Origin: Paenibacillus endophyticus
Lineage (GTDB): Bacteria; Bacillota; Bacilli; Paenibacillales; Paenibacillaceae
Direction: 5' to 3'
Assembly: GCF_014192395.1 (NCBI RefSeq)
Contig: NZ_JACHXW010000005.1
Span: forward strand, 248,001 to 312,000
DNA length: 64,000 nt
Shown here: one piece after another, positions 25,143 to 34,692 of the stretch
Position numbering within the stretch: position 1 is the first letter of the stretch
Layout of the letters: every line of letters starts with the position of its first letter
Notes under the pieces: generated by a model
The model's input: only the letters and a program-made list of their open reading frames with translations
Told to the model about the DNA's origin: nothing
The model's database searches: none
Program-made: the position numbers and the translations under genes

Positions 25143-26048
25143 TTATTGTCCGTGTAGAGACTTGCCGTTTGGCTCGTTGGCACTGCGGATGCGGGCAAGC
25201 TGCTTCGTTTTTCGCAGCAATAGGATAACAGGCACGAATGCGAGCAGGAAACAGAAAGCAGCTAGGAGCGGGAGCACCGTCCACTCGAAGATGGAATGGC
25301 CGAGAAGCGTCTGCCAGCCGATCACCAACAGACCTAGAAAATAAAAGATTCCCGTAAGATGAATCAATCGATGGTTAACAGAACTGCGCAGCGCTCTTCG
25401 TTCAGTCAGCCAGGCTACAAAAGGAACGGCTTGAAGCGCATGAAAGCCTAGCCCATGCAGCCAGATGATATTTCCGCCGAGGCCAACGGATCTGCCTTCG
25501 TTTACGGATATCCAGATACCGGCAGCAAACGAAAGCATAATTGCACAAATGGCATATCGAATGCCAAGTACGAGCGCAGGGCGCAGTCGATATGCTTTTG
25601 CGCGGAAAAAGGGAACAGCCAAATACAGATAAAACAAGATCAGCAGAAAGGCCACCAATGCAAAGATCGAGCCGACTGCAACGTCATAATTCGTACCGCC
25701 AGCGACAAATCTCGGGTTCACACCGCGATAATTTTGGACCGTTTCGGCAAAGTAACTGTACATGGCAATTGAAATATAGGACCATCGGAAAAAGATTCTG
25801 TTTTTGCTTCCCATTCCCGAGAATGGAACGATAGCTGCAGTTGACAATAGAAACAGACCTAGCGCTGCATTAAAAGAAAAAGCTTTCAGCATATTGCCAT
25901 CAGGCGCTACCACTTCCCCGTTGACCCATGCTATTGCCGCACAAAAAAGCGCAAGTACAAATCCAAGCAGTCCGGTAACGACCAGATACTTCTCACCTTC
26001 AAAAAAACGCAAACTCCGCTGCTGTCCACTCGTTAATACTCGATTCAA
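25143..26048 (-). CDS. Multi-pass membrane protein of unknown function
   Basis: About 301 residues with seven or eight hydrophobic segments (for example YLVVTGLLGFVLALFCAAIA and IYFFLG-type stretches) and a basic C-terminal tail. I do not recognise the family. TTG 26048 is chosen because GGAAGGG lies about eight bases upstream; TTG 26069 is an alternative. It lies 69 bases upstream of the HAD gene in the same direction. Confidence 0.7.
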   Translation of the reverse strand: MNRVLTSGQQRSLRFFEGEKYLVVTGLLGFVLALFCAAIAWVNGEVVAPDGNMLKAFSFNAALGLFLLSTAAIVPFSGMGSKNRIFFRWSYISIAMYSYFAETVQNYRGVNPRFVAGGTNYDVAVGSIFALVAFLLILFYLYLAVPFFRAKAYRLRPALVLGIRYAICAIMLSFAAGIWISVNEGRSVGLGGNIIWLHGLGFHALQAVPFVAWLTERRALRSSVNHRLIHLTGIFYFLGLLVIGWQTLLGHSIFEWTVLPLLAAFCFLLAFVPVILLLRKTKQLARIRSANEPNGKSLHGQ

Positions 26049-26116
26049 ACTGATGCACCCTTCCCCCAATACGTTGATGCTGCTAATATTACAGGAAGGA
26101 AATTACATTTTTAACG

Positions 26117-26173
26117 GACTTTAGTTTGATTCCGCGTCCAACCCAAAGGATGGCTTTCTGCTCGACTAAAGTC
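26117..26173. repeat. Inverted repeat in intergenic region
   Basis: GACTTTAGT (26117-26125) and ACTAAAGTC (26165-26173) are perfect 9-base arms 39 bases apart, downstream of the DUF2515 gene. There is no T-run, so its role is unclear. Confidence 0.4.
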
Positions 26174-26234
26174 TGTAGACACCATGCGAACCGCCTTTAT
26201 TTCACAAGCACATACAAGGGCACCGAAACCAATC

Positions 26235-27560
26235 CTAAGTGCCTCCCCGCTGCATGGCCAGCACCGCCAGCTCGACCTTGTTCAGCATAAGTCCGTATTC
26301 ATTCGTAATTTCGAAGGAATGAGGAAGCGGGAGCTTTTGGAAATAAGGCCATATCGACTCGATCGAGCTGAACCAATCACCAAAATCCGGCTGCTCCAAC
26401 GGCTGGTCCTTCCAAGCTGCGCCAAGCTCTGGGCTATACAGCGCCGCAGCCCCCGGCTTCAAACGGCCCCCCAGCAAACGCTCCTTATAGACGCTTTGAG
26501 GCGGCAGCTGGCGAACGCTGGCGAACATCTGCGGCGCGTAATCCGCGCGCGAGCCAGTATGCTTCACAGCTCCGGCAAAGCATTTCGCGCCCTCATGGAC
26601 ACGCGGAATGCCAAACAGCATCGCATACAGCCGCTTTCCGAATTCAATCCGCTCCTGCAGATTCTCGAATCGCTCTAAGATGAGACCGGAAAGCTTCAGT
26701 ACGGATGGTTCTTCGGCCTTCCCGTTCTCACTTCCCGTTCCGTATGGGAAAACAACGCCGTTTAGCTGCAATAGCGACTGAAGGCCAAAAAACAAAGTAT
26801 GCAGCACCTTTTCTCGAAAGTAGGGATGCTGTACCACTCGCCCTTCGATATAATGCTGCTCATTCACTATCAGCGCAATCGTTAAAGGCACGGCATCCAG
26901 ATCACGCAAGAACTGCTTCCACACGGGCGACATGAACGACGATACGCCAAACGCAGGAAGAAGATGGAACAAGCTTCTCCCCTCTCGCCTGCTCCATTCA
27001 TACAGCAGCAGCTGCGGATAGGCGTCCTGAAAAATCAGTGCATTCGCCTGCTCTAGAAAACGGAACACCGCCTCCCTTTGCTCCTCATTTAACAGCCTGG
27101 GCAGCCACTCGCCCTGCAAATCCGTCATGTTCCAGCCTCCGTTGCGAGATACCATATGAGCTAGAAGCGCCCAGTGCAGCTCAGGCGTGCGAAAATAAAC
27201 GCCGCGGTATGCCTCGGTTCGCGTCACATTGTTACGGTTGCATGCTGTCGTCTCGGCATGTATGCGGGCAATGATCGCAAGCTCCTGCGTATTCCAACTA
27301 TGGGACGCGGCAGGCTCCCCGTACGCAAGCTGCTTAGACCACGCATATTTCAGCTTTGCGGCGGCAGCGCCCGAGAGCTGAAGCGGGACTGCTTCAGCAA
27401 TCATCGTATGTGATGCGCTCATAGCCGCCCATTTGCCGACCGCATACTCGATCGCTGCCCGCGGGAGCACGAGCAGCTGCTGCAGCCAATAGCCGAACGA
27501 ACGGCGGTATGATCTTGCTTCTGTTTTTTTGCTCAATGCCTGCGCCCCATTTCCCGTCAT
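26235..27560 (-). CDS. DUF2515 family protein (YppC-like)
   Basis: 441 residues. The central part (AIIARIHAETTACNRNNVTRTEAYRGVY, LHWALLAHMVSRNGGWNMTDLQG, FLEQANALIFQDAYPQLLLYE, read in pieces) fits the DUF2515 family found in Bacillus and Paenibacillus. No enzymatic motif is evident and the function is unknown. ATG 27560 has only a weak ribosome site. It is divergent from the HMCES-type gene. Confidence 0.7.
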   Translation of the reverse strand: MTGNGAQALSKKTEARSYRRSFGYWLQQLLVLPRAAIEYAVGKWAAMSASHTMIAEAVPLQLSGAAAAKLKYAWSKQLAYGEPAASHSWNTQELAIIARIHAETTACNRNNVTRTEAYRGVYFRTPELHWALLAHMVSRNGGWNMTDLQGEWLPRLLNEEQREAVFRFLEQANALIFQDAYPQLLLYEWSRREGRSLFHLLPAFGVSSFMSPVWKQFLRDLDAVPLTIALIVNEQHYIEGRVVQHPYFREKVLHTLFFGLQSLLQLNGVVFPYGTGSENGKAEEPSVLKLSGLILERFENLQERIEFGKRLYAMLFGIPRVHEGAKCFAGAVKHTGSRADYAPQMFASVRQLPPQSVYKERLLGGRLKPGAAALYSPELGAAWKDQPLEQPDFGDWFSSIESIWPYFQKLPLPHSFEITNEYGLMLNKVELAVLAMQRGGT

Positions 27561-27699
27561 TGCCTGATACGCCTTATGACTCGCTATATCAACCAGTATT
27601 TGCCAACAGGCACTTCGTCATACCGTGTCAGCAACATATGCGTTTCCGCTTCTCACGATGTTATAATAAAGCAAGTATAAAGAAAGGCGGCGAGGAGCC

Positions 27700-28395
27700 A
27701 TGTGCGGAAGATATACACTTACTGTTACGCTCGAAGAGCTTATGGTTCGCTATATGATTGGGGAGACGATGGTACCGTTTCACCGACCCAAATACAATAT
27801 TGCCCCAAGCCAGCTCATACTTTCCGTGATCAGCGATGGTGTACGCAACCGGTTGGGTGAATTGAAATGGGGTCTCGTCCCCCCATGGGCAGATAATCCG
27901 AAAATTGGGTTTCAAATGCTCAACGCACGCTCGGAAACAGCAGCGAGCAAGCCAGCCTTCCAGAAGCCGCTGCAGCGAAAACGATGCCTCATTCCCGCTG
28001 ATGGTTTTTATGAGTGGAAGACGACACCTAACGGCAAACAGCCGATGCGAATTTCACTGAAGAACAGAGCTCTCTTTAGCATGGCTGGACTTTACGAGAC
28101 TTGGGTTTCTCCAGAAGGAACCAGGATCAACAGCTGTACAATTCTGACAACGGCACCCAACGAACTCGTATCCCCTATCCATGACCGCATGCCCGTCATT
28201 TTGCGGCCCGAGGATGAACAGCTATGGCTAGATCGCACCGTAACCGATACTGCTGCGCTAATGCCTCTCTTTGTTCCTTATCAGAGCAGCGAACTGCAAG
28301 CTTATCCCGTATCGGCTGCTGTCGGCAATGTCAGCAACGATGAATCCTCCTTGATCGAGCCATGCAAAGTGGACGAGCAGTTGGAGCTTTGGTAG
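27700..28395 (+). CDS. yedK: SOS response-associated peptidase / abasic-site shield (HMCES, YedK family)
   Basis: 231 residues. MCGRYTL at the start supplies Cys2, which becomes N-terminal and forms the thiazolidine crosslink with abasic sites in single-stranded DNA. NARSET, RCLIPADGFYEWK (Glu) and TTAPN with PIHDRMPVI (His) complete the active site of the family. The ribosome site GAGGAG precedes the ATG. No LexA box is visible upstream. Confidence 0.95.
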   Translation: MCGRYTLTVTLEELMVRYMIGETMVPFHRPKYNIAPSQLILSVISDGVRNRLGELKWGLVPPWADNPKIGFQMLNARSETAASKPAFQKPLQRKRCLIPADGFYEWKTTPNGKQPMRISLKNRALFSMAGLYETWVSPEGTRINSCTILTTAPNELVSPIHDRMPVILRPEDEQLWLDRTVTDTAALMPLFVPYQSSELQAYPVSAAVGNVSNDESSLIEPCKVDEQLELW

Positions 28396-28427
28396 CCGCG
28401 GAGAGTGTGTGGAGCCTGAGTCTGCAT

Positions 28428-28459
28428 AAAAAAAATCGCTGACCCGAAGCGGTCAGCGA
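28428..28459. terminator. Shared tail-to-tail terminator
   Basis: TCGCTGACC (28436-28444) and GGTCAGCGA (28451-28459) pair around CGAAGC with an A-run on the left, so on the minus strand it ends in a long T-run. The arm contains the spoVIF stop codon, so it serves spoVIF and possibly also yedK. Confidence 0.8.
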
Positions 28460-28740
28460 AACATTCCCCAAAGCTTTAACAAATGAAACGTGTTGTTTGG
28501 ATCAATTTTCTGTCCCATGACGAATGCCACGATCTGATCCTCTTGCGTATCGGTCAGCTGCTCCTGAAGGATAACAGCCGCCGCTTTCACTAGCTTCCGC
28601 ACCTTAGGACGGTCCTGCAAATCATATTTAGTCACATTTCCAAGCAACTGCCTTATACGGTCCTTTACAACAGGGTTTTTCATTTTGTATTTGATACGCT
28701 CGACCAACTGCGGCCGAATTCCATAATTCTGGTAACTCAC
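28453..28740 (-). CDS. spoVIF: Stage VI sporulation protein F
   Basis: 95 residues from GTG 28740, eight bases after GGAGGTG. The sequence (SYQNYGIRPQLVERIKYKMKNP, VKDRIRQLLGNVTKYDLQD, QIVAFVMGQKIDPNNTFHLLKLWGMFR, read in pieces) fits SpoVIF, a small protein needed for spore coat assembly in B. subtilis. It lies directly downstream of recG in the same direction. It confirms a spore-former. Confidence 0.85.
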   Translation of the reverse strand: MSYQNYGIRPQLVERIKYKMKNPVVKDRIRQLLGNVTKYDLQDRPKVRKLVKAAAVILQEQLTDTQEDQIVAFVMGQKIDPNNTFHLLKLWGMFR

Positions 28741-28811
28741 TGCCCTGACACCTCCATCCGGCAATCCAAGCGCGTTCGTTAATCTATATGCCGAAAGGAG
28801 GTAATTATTGC

Positions 28812-30866
28812 CTAGTCCAGCTGTTCCCCTTGAAAAATTTGATCCTTCTGCAGCAAGCTGCGCACCCTGACATATGCTTCATTCGACCAAAAATCATCAC
28901 GCTCCGTCAGTTCTCCCGCATCTTCCCTTGCAAGCTCAAGCACTTCATAATCTGCTACCATATCCGCCAATCGGAACTCTGGCAGTCCGCTCTGCTTCGT
29001 ACCGAAGAAATCGCCTGGACCGCGTATTTCCAAATCCCGCCGCGATACCTCGAAGCCGTCATCCGTATCTGTCATGACCTTCATGCGCTCTTTTCCGGTT
29101 TCTGATTTGGGATCGGCCACCAGAATACAATGCGACTGGTGCTCTCCACGACCGACCCGTCCACGTAATTGATGAAGCTGAGACAAGCCGAAACGCTCCG
29201 CGTCCATAATAATCATGAGTGTCGCGTTCGGCACATCGACGCCGACCTCAACGACAGTCGTCGCCACAAGCACATGCGTTTCATTCGCTCCGAAAGCACC
29301 CATGACCGTTTCCTTCTCTGCTGAAGAAAGGCGGCCATGCAGCAGGCCAACACGCAAATCGGGAAACGACTGCTGCGTTTGAACATATAGGTCAATCGCA
29401 TTTTGCACGTCCAGCTTCTCCGATTCCTCGATCAGCGGACAAATAATATAAGCCTGTCGTCCTTTGCTGACTTCTTTCCTTATAAAACCGAGCACTCGCT
29501 CCATCATACTGTGCTTAACCCAGTAGGTTTTGATCGGCTTGCGTCCATGCGGACGCTCGCGTATCGTAGACACATCCATATCTCCGAACGCCGTAATGGC
29601 CATCGTTCTTGGAATAGGCGTAGCGGTCATCGTCAACACATCCGGATTCATCCCTTTGCGGCGCAGCACGCTGCGCTGGTTCACGCCGAAGCGATGCTGC
29701 TCGTCCACTACAACGAGCCCTAGGCTCCGGAAAAAAACATCATCCTGAATTAGCGCGTGTGTGCCAACGACAATATCAATCAGCCCCATTTGAAGCCCCG
29801 CCAGCACATCCCTGCGCTTACGCTCGGTAAGGCTGCCTGTGAGCAAGGCCACCTGGATGCCGAGTTCCGCAAACATCTTGGTAAGGGAGCGCATGTGCTG
29901 ATCGGCCAAGATCTCGGTCGGAACCATCAAGGCGCCTTGATGGCCTGACTTAACCGCAACGTAAAGCGCAATAGCGGAGACGACTGTTTTACCAGAGCCA
30001 ACGTCACCTTGCAGCAGCCGGTTCATGCATGAAGGTCTGCGCATATCGACACAAATTTCATTGACGACCTTCTTCTGTGCATCCGTTAGCTCAAACGGCA
30101 GCGTTCCGGCGAATTGGCGAATCGTCTCGCTTTCGATTCGATGTGCAATGCCGTCACTTCTTTTGCGGTTAAGCGCTCGGTATGCCTGGAGTTTTAATTG
30201 GAACAAAAATAGCTCCTCATATACAAGCCTTCGCCGAGCTTCCTGGCCTGCTTTTGTATCGTCAGGAAGATGGATGCGCAGTACGGCGTCGCGCCTAGCC
30301 ATCAGCTCATGCTTCCGAATAAGCTCCTGCGGCAGCAGCTCTTCGATCATCGTTCCATACTGCGTTAATGCTTGTTTAATCGTCTTCCGCATCCACGGCT
30401 GCGTAATGCTGCCGCCTACGGAATAGACAGGCTGAAGCGTCCCCGTCTTTGCTCCCCCGCCGCTTCCCGGAAATTCAGAATCCGATATGGTCATTTGCAG
30501 GCGCTGCTGCTCCCATTTGCCCGTAAGCATAATCTCACGGCCAACCGTTAGCTGGTCCTGCAGAAAATGACGATTAAACCATACGGCGGTCACGAGCCAC
30601 TGCCCAACCTCAACCTTGCAGGTCAGTCTGGATTTGCTTTTGCCGTAGCGTTGAAGCACTGGAATGCCTCTCACATGCCCGAGTACCGTAACCTTCTCGC
30701 CTTCCTTCACATCGGTGAGCTCCCGAATACGGTAATCCTCATAACGAAATGGGAAATAATCAAGCAAATCAGCAACTGTTCTCACGCCAAAGGCGTGAAG
30801 CTCCTCTTCCTTGGGAGCACTCACGCCTTTGATTTGCCGAACAGAAATGTGGTCCAGCGTCATCAT
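28812..30866 (-). CDS. recG: ATP-dependent DNA helicase RecG
   Basis: 684 residues. An N-terminal wedge/OB domain (EGEKVTVLGHVRGI), then a superfamily 2 helicase: Walker A LLQGDVGSGKT, VVVDEQHRFGV, TMTATPIPRT, HQLRGRVGRG, and the RecG C-terminal IRGPGDFFGTKQSGLP. It remodels stalled forks and Holliday junctions. ATG 30866 is chosen; a longer GTG start at 30923 would run into the degV gene. The gap to degV is four bases, so they are cotranscribed. Confidence 0.97.
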   Translation of the reverse strand: MMTLDHISVRQIKGVSAPKEEELHAFGVRTVADLLDYFPFRYEDYRIRELTDVKEGEKVTVLGHVRGIPVLQRYGKSKSRLTCKVEVGQWLVTAVWFNRHFLQDQLTVGREIMLTGKWEQQRLQMTISDSEFPGSGGGAKTGTLQPVYSVGGSITQPWMRKTIKQALTQYGTMIEELLPQELIRKHELMARRDAVLRIHLPDDTKAGQEARRRLVYEELFLFQLKLQAYRALNRKRSDGIAHRIESETIRQFAGTLPFELTDAQKKVVNEICVDMRRPSCMNRLLQGDVGSGKTVVSAIALYVAVKSGHQGALMVPTEILADQHMRSLTKMFAELGIQVALLTGSLTERKRRDVLAGLQMGLIDIVVGTHALIQDDVFFRSLGLVVVDEQHRFGVNQRSVLRRKGMNPDVLTMTATPIPRTMAITAFGDMDVSTIRERPHGRKPIKTYWVKHSMMERVLGFIRKEVSKGRQAYIICPLIEESEKLDVQNAIDLYVQTQQSFPDLRVGLLHGRLSSAEKETVMGAFGANETHVLVATTVVEVGVDVPNATLMIIMDAERFGLSQLHQLRGRVGRGEHQSHCILVADPKSETGKERMKVMTDTDDGFEVSRRDLEIRGPGDFFGTKQSGLPEFRLADMVADYEVLELAREDAGELTERDDFWSNEAYVRVRSLLQKDQIFQGEQLD

Positions 30867-30870
30867 CCTA

Positions 30871-31725
30871 TCACATCCTGTACATAAACACGGCTGAAGC
30901 GCCAGGACCGGTATGCGTACCAATTACAGCGCCAATCGTCGTCCAGCCGATTTCCTGTACGTTGAACTGGCTCTTAATCTGCTCGCAGAGCTCCTCCGCC
31001 GTATCCTTGCGGAAAGAATAGGCCATCGTCATCCCTACCGGCACATCGCCGTAGGTCTGCTTAAGCAGCTCGATAATCCGTGACATTGCTTTCTTAGACC
31101 CGCGCACCTTATCTACCGCAAGCACGACGCCGTCCGCATCTAATGATAATATCGGTTTAATGTTGAGGATAGACCCAATCAGCGCGGAAGCCTTGCCGAT
31201 TCGCCCTCCCTTTTGTAAAAACTCCAATGTATCCACTAAAAAATATAATTGCGTGTCGCGCTCTCTCTGCTCGATCGCCTCGATAATACGCTCCTTGGAC
31301 GCCCCCGCCTGTGCCATTTCAGCTGCTTGGACGACACGCATGCCGAATCCGTACGAGGCAGACCTCGAATCCATAATCGTGATGTCTGCTTGCCCCTCCA
31401 GCATGGAATGGGCAATGACCGCCGATTGGTACGTCCCGCTAAGCGCAGCCGATAAATGAATCGAGATAATAGGCGATTCCGCGTCCTCAGCCAGCAGTTT
31501 CTCATATACCTCAGAGAACTCCATCGGGGACGGCTGAGACGTGGTAGGAAGCGTTGCAGACTGCGCAAGCTTCTCATAAAAACCATCCGACTTAATCGTC
31601 ACCGCATCAAGGAACGTCTCTTCGCCAAAAAGCACCTTGAGGGGAATCATCGAAATCCCTAATCGCTCCCTTACCTCTTCCGGGATGTCAGCCGTACTAT
31701 CCGTTACAATTCGGACCATTCCCAT
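30871..31725 (-). CDS. DegV family fatty-acid-binding protein (FakB type)
   Basis: 284 residues. VRIVTDSTADIPEEV at the start and ISIHLSAALSGTYQSA (lipid-headgroup binding region) mark the DegV family; LEFLQKGGRIGKA follows. DegV/FakB proteins present fatty acids to the kinase FakA, whose gene lies just upstream in the same operon (gap 35 bases), so the pair probably works together in using exogenous fatty acids. Confidence 0.92.
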   Translation of the reverse strand: MGMVRIVTDSTADIPEEVRERLGISMIPLKVLFGEETFLDAVTIKSDGFYEKLAQSATLPTTSQPSPMEFSEVYEKLLAEDAESPIISIHLSAALSGTYQSAVIAHSMLEGQADITIMDSRSASYGFGMRVVQAAEMAQAGASKERIIEAIEQRERDTQLYFLVDTLEFLQKGGRIGKASALIGSILNIKPILSLDADGVVLAVDKVRGSKKAMSRIIELLKQTYGDVPVGMTMAYSFRKDTAEELCEQIKSQFNVQEIGWTTIGAVIGTHTGPGASAVFMYRM

Positions 31726-31760
31726 TGTTCATTCCTCCCTGCATAAAACCGATTACCCGA

Positions 31761-33542
31761 TTATTCCAATGCGAAGACGTACGGATAGAGCGGTTGTCCG
31801 CCTTTCTGAACTTCCAGCTCCAAATCAGGATATTGCTCGCCTATCCATTCGCAAAGCGAAGCCGTTTCAGCTGCATCCGCTTCCTCGCCGGAGAGAATAG
31901 TAAGCAAATCCCCGCCCGCGTCAAGCATGCTCGCGACGAGACCTTGGCAAGCCTCCTGCAATGCTGCTTTGGATACGACAATCGTTTTTTCTTTTATGCC
32001 GATATAATCGCCCTCGCGAATGTCAACGCCTTCAATGGTCGTGTCGCGAACAGCCTTCGTTACTTGGCCAGAGACGACTTGTTCAGCGGCGTTTTTCATC
32101 CACACGCTGTTGCGTTCGGCCGTTTCTTCTTCTTTGAAAGCAAGCACGGCGGCTAGCCCTTGCGGAATCGTTCGCGTCGGTATCACGGTAACGCTGCGCT
32201 CGCTAAGCTCGGCTGCCTGCTCCGCGGCTAATATAATATTTCCGTTGTTCGGAAGAATATAGATGTGTTCCGCAGACAAAGCCTCGATTGCCTTAACGAA
32301 ATCCTCGGTGCTTGGATTCATCGTCTGACCGCCTGACAATACCGTATCGACTTCATTCTCCAAGAAGATGTCCGCGATACCGTCCCCTAAAGCGACCGCT
32401 ATGATGCCAAAAGGAGCAGTCTCGAAAACTTGTCCGGGCGGAACGCCTTGTACGCCCTCACCTGCCAGCAGCTCAGCTGCCGAATAATCAGGGGTACCGC
32501 CACCCGACTGCTCATGCTCAATCAAATCGCGATGCTGCTCTCTCATATTGAGAATATGAATATCAGTTAATTCGCCATAGGGCAGCGAAAAATTGAGAAC
32601 ATCGCCAGGTTTGCGCGAGTGAACGTGTACCTTAATAATGTCGTCTTCTGTAATGACCAATATGGAATCTCCGTCTTTGCTTAGCGCTCGCTTGTAAGCG
32701 GGTTCATCAAAAAACGCTCCAGCTTGCCCTTTCAGCTTGCGGTTAATGAAAAACTCCATATCATACAGAAACTCGATTTCTTCTGTCGAAAGACGAGATT
32801 GAGCCGATACCTGATCTAGCCTGCGAACAGGAATAGGAGTAGTTGGTACCGCTACCGCTTCGGGAGGAGCAGCTTCAGAAGCCATAGAATACGCATCTAG
32901 TTGTCCGTCTGCTCCGTCTGCTTCAGCAAGACTGCGCATGAAACCTTCATAAATAAACACAAGACCTTGTCCGCCGGAATCCACAACACCTACCTGCTTC
33001 AGTACAGGCAATAGATCAGGCGTACGCTGAAGTGCCTCATATGCCTTTTGATGCACCTCGTGCATCAGCTCGGCCACATCATTCGTTCGGCGGGCGTACT
33101 GCACGGCATGCTTGGCTGCTTCTTTGGCAACAGTAAGAATCGTTCCTTCTACTGGTTTTACGACAGCTTTATAAGCGAGGTCAACACCGTATTGCAAAGC
33201 AGCGGCCAGTTGCACCGTTCCTGCTTCTTCAAGACCGGCAAGCGATCTGGAGAAACCACGGAACAACTGTGACAGAATAACGCCAGAGTTTCCACGGGCG
33301 CCCATAAGCAAGCCCTTGGATAATACCTCTGTCGTTTTTCCGATGCTGTTTGAAGGCTTGCTGCGGAGCTCGCGAACGCCGGAGGACATCGTCAAATTCA
33401 TGTTTGTTCCTGTGTCGCCATCCGGCACCGGAAATACATTCAATGCGTTAACATGCTCCGCGTTACGCTGCAAATAATCCGCGCCGAGCAGTGCCATTGC
33501 GGCAAAATCAGATCCGTTTATAAAGCGCTTACTCAACGACAT
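31761..33542 (-). CDS. fakA: Fatty acid kinase, DAK2/DegV-like domains (FakA, YloV)
   Basis: 593 residues. The N-terminal DhaL domain has NVFPVPDGDTGTNM and the GARGNSGVILSQLFRGF nucleotide-binding motif; middle and C-terminal domains follow (EFLYDMEFFI, GDSILVITEDDIIKVHVH). It phosphorylates FakB-bound fatty acids. It is somewhat longer than B. subtilis YloV, with an acidic, Pro-rich insert near residues 210-245. The operon order asp23-fakA-degV-recG is conserved in firmicutes. Confidence 0.93.
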   Translation of the reverse strand: MSLSKRFINGSDFAAMALLGADYLQRNAEHVNALNVFPVPDGDTGTNMNLTMSSGVRELRSKPSNSIGKTTEVLSKGLLMGARGNSGVILSQLFRGFSRSLAGLEEAGTVQLAAALQYGVDLAYKAVVKPVEGTILTVAKEAAKHAVQYARRTNDVAELMHEVHQKAYEALQRTPDLLPVLKQVGVVDSGGQGLVFIYEGFMRSLAEADGADGQLDAYSMASEAAPPEAVAVPTTPIPVRRLDQVSAQSRLSTEEIEFLYDMEFFINRKLKGQAGAFFDEPAYKRALSKDGDSILVITEDDIIKVHVHSRKPGDVLNFSLPYGELTDIHILNMREQHRDLIEHEQSGGGTPDYSAAELLAGEGVQGVPPGQVFETAPFGIIAVALGDGIADIFLENEVDTVLSGGQTMNPSTEDFVKAIEALSAEHIYILPNNGNIILAAEQAAELSERSVTVIPTRTIPQGLAAVLAFKEEETAERNSVWMKNAAEQVVSGQVTKAVRDTTIEGVDIREGDYIGIKEKTIVVSKAALQEACQGLVASMLDAGGDLLTILSGEEADAAETASLCEWIGEQYPDLELEVQKGGQPLYPYVFALE

Positions 33543-33553
33543 TTCCCTCCCTG

Positions 33554-33913
33554 TTACTTAAGTACCCTGACATCCTGCACAATTATATGGACTTCTTCCA
33601 CTTGTAGACCAATCACGTCATTCAGCACATATTTTACTTTGGATTGAATATTATGCGCTACCTCGGAAATTTTTGTTCCATAGCTTACGATGATGTAGAG
33701 ATCAATATGCAATTTTTCGTTCACTCGTCTAACTTCAACGCCTCGAGTTAAATTATCTCGTCCGAGCAACTCGGCAATTCCGTCCTTCAGCTGTTTGCGT
33801 GAAGCCATCCCGACGAGTCCATAACAATCCATGGCCGCAGAGCCGGCAATAACGGCTATGCAGTGATCAGAGACATGGATCGAACCGAGTTCGGTGCTTA
33901 ACTGCATTGGCAT
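33554..33913 (-). CDS. Asp23/Gls24 family envelope stress protein (YloU)
   Basis: 119 residues: GSIHVSDHCIAVIAGSAAMDCYGLVG, then basic EVRRVNEKLHIDLYIIVSYG and QVEEVHIIVQDVR (read in pieces) are typical of Asp23/YloU proteins. It is 11 bases upstream of fakA and starts the operon. Family members associate with the membrane and respond to envelope stress; the exact role here is unknown. Confidence 0.9.
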   Translation of the reverse strand: MPMQLSTELGSIHVSDHCIAVIAGSAAMDCYGLVGMASRKQLKDGIAELLGRDNLTRGVEVRRVNEKLHIDLYIIVSYGTKISEVAHNIQSKVKYVLNDVIGLQVEEVHIIVQDVRVLK

Positions 33914-34064
33914 GGAAATTCACTCCCTTACTGTAACAATTATGGACTAAGTACCATTGTACTATAAACGGCTCCTTTATAGAAGTCCGATCAAAAAAAC
34001 CAGTGTTACCGAGGTATAATAGGTCTCGGCGGACATCGAACACAGACATGTCCTCATATTTAGG

Positions 34065-34093
34065 TTGAATAGAACCAATGTTTATGATACGAT
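34065..34093 (+). promoter_or_regulatory. Promoter of rpmB
   Basis: TTGAAT (34065-34070), a 17-base spacer and TACGAT (34088-34093) fit a vegetative promoter and lead to rpmB. The 290-base gap also holds the divergent promoter of the asp23 operon, which I cannot place with confidence. Confidence 0.6.
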
Positions 34094-34203
34094 ATTCAAG
34101 TGTGTTTAAATGTTATTTCGATACGAATGAAATTTTCCTCACGCATAACGAGCCCTATTATGGAATACGTTTTGCTCACGCAAGATTTAAAGGAGGTGTA
34201 GTC

Positions 34204-34392
34204 ATGTCACGCAAATGTTTTCTTACAGGTAAAGCACCTGGTAAAGGTAACAACGTTTCCCACGCTAACAACAAAACTCGTCGTTCATGGGGCGTAAACG
34301 TGCAAAAGGTTCGCATTTTGGTTGACGGTAAACCGAAACGTGTTTATGTTAGCACTCGCGCACTGAAAGCTGGTAAAGTTACCCGCGTATAA
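34204..34392 (+). CDS. rpmB: 50S ribosomal protein L28
   Basis: 62 residues: [21 protein letters not shown], then [15 protein letters not shown] and a basic tail, the usual L28 length and pattern. The chosen ATG follows AAAGGAGGTG. It is the only plus-strand gene of this block and has its own promoter and terminator, as in B. subtilis. Confidence 0.98.
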   Translation: MSRKCFLTGKAPGKGNNVSHANNKTRRSWGVNVQKVRILVDGKPKRVYVSTRALKAGKVTRV

Positions 34393-34412
34393 TGATGGCT
34401 TCGGCCATAGAC

Positions 34413-34440
34413 AAAAGCACCTGAGCTCTCAGGTGCTTTT
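34413..34440. terminator. Terminator of rpmB, bidirectional
   Basis: AAAAGCACCTGA and TCAGGTGCTTTT pair perfectly around GCTC. The A-run and T-run allow function for both rpmB and the convergent spoVM. Confidence 0.9.
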
Positions 34441-34489
34441 CTTTTGCTTTTACACGATCACGGCCGAAGGGTGTCCTGCAGCATCTGAC

Positions 34490-34570
34490 CTAATTTTTTT
34501 GGAAGGTATTCAAAATCGCCTTTACGAATCCGCCCAAAAATTTAGGCAGTTTGATTGTATAAAATTTCAT
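34490..34570 (-). CDS. spoVM: Stage V sporulation protein M
   Basis: A 26-residue peptide beginning MKFYTIKLPKFLGG and ending NTFQKN, the same length and opening as B. subtilis SpoVM, an amphipathic helix that recognises the curved forespore membrane and anchors SpoIVA. Pro9 is conserved. The ribosome site GGAGGG lies eight bases before ATG 34570. It sits next to rpmB as in B. subtilis. It is too short for many gene finders. Confidence 0.95.
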   Translation of the reverse strand: MKFYTIKLPKFLGGFVKAILNTFQKN

Positions 34571-34692
34571 GCCTCATCCCTCCTCAGACACGCTCATCGA
34601 ATTTATCCGTGACAACATTGCTACGCTCATGTAAACATCCTATGCGTCGTCAGTTTGTCCTATTCCATCGCGAGCCTGCCTGGGGAGCCCGT

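Noticed and set aside
30867..30923. A longer RecG start at GTG 30923
   Set aside because: It overlaps the end of degV, adds residues without family similarity and ignores the ATG at 30866.
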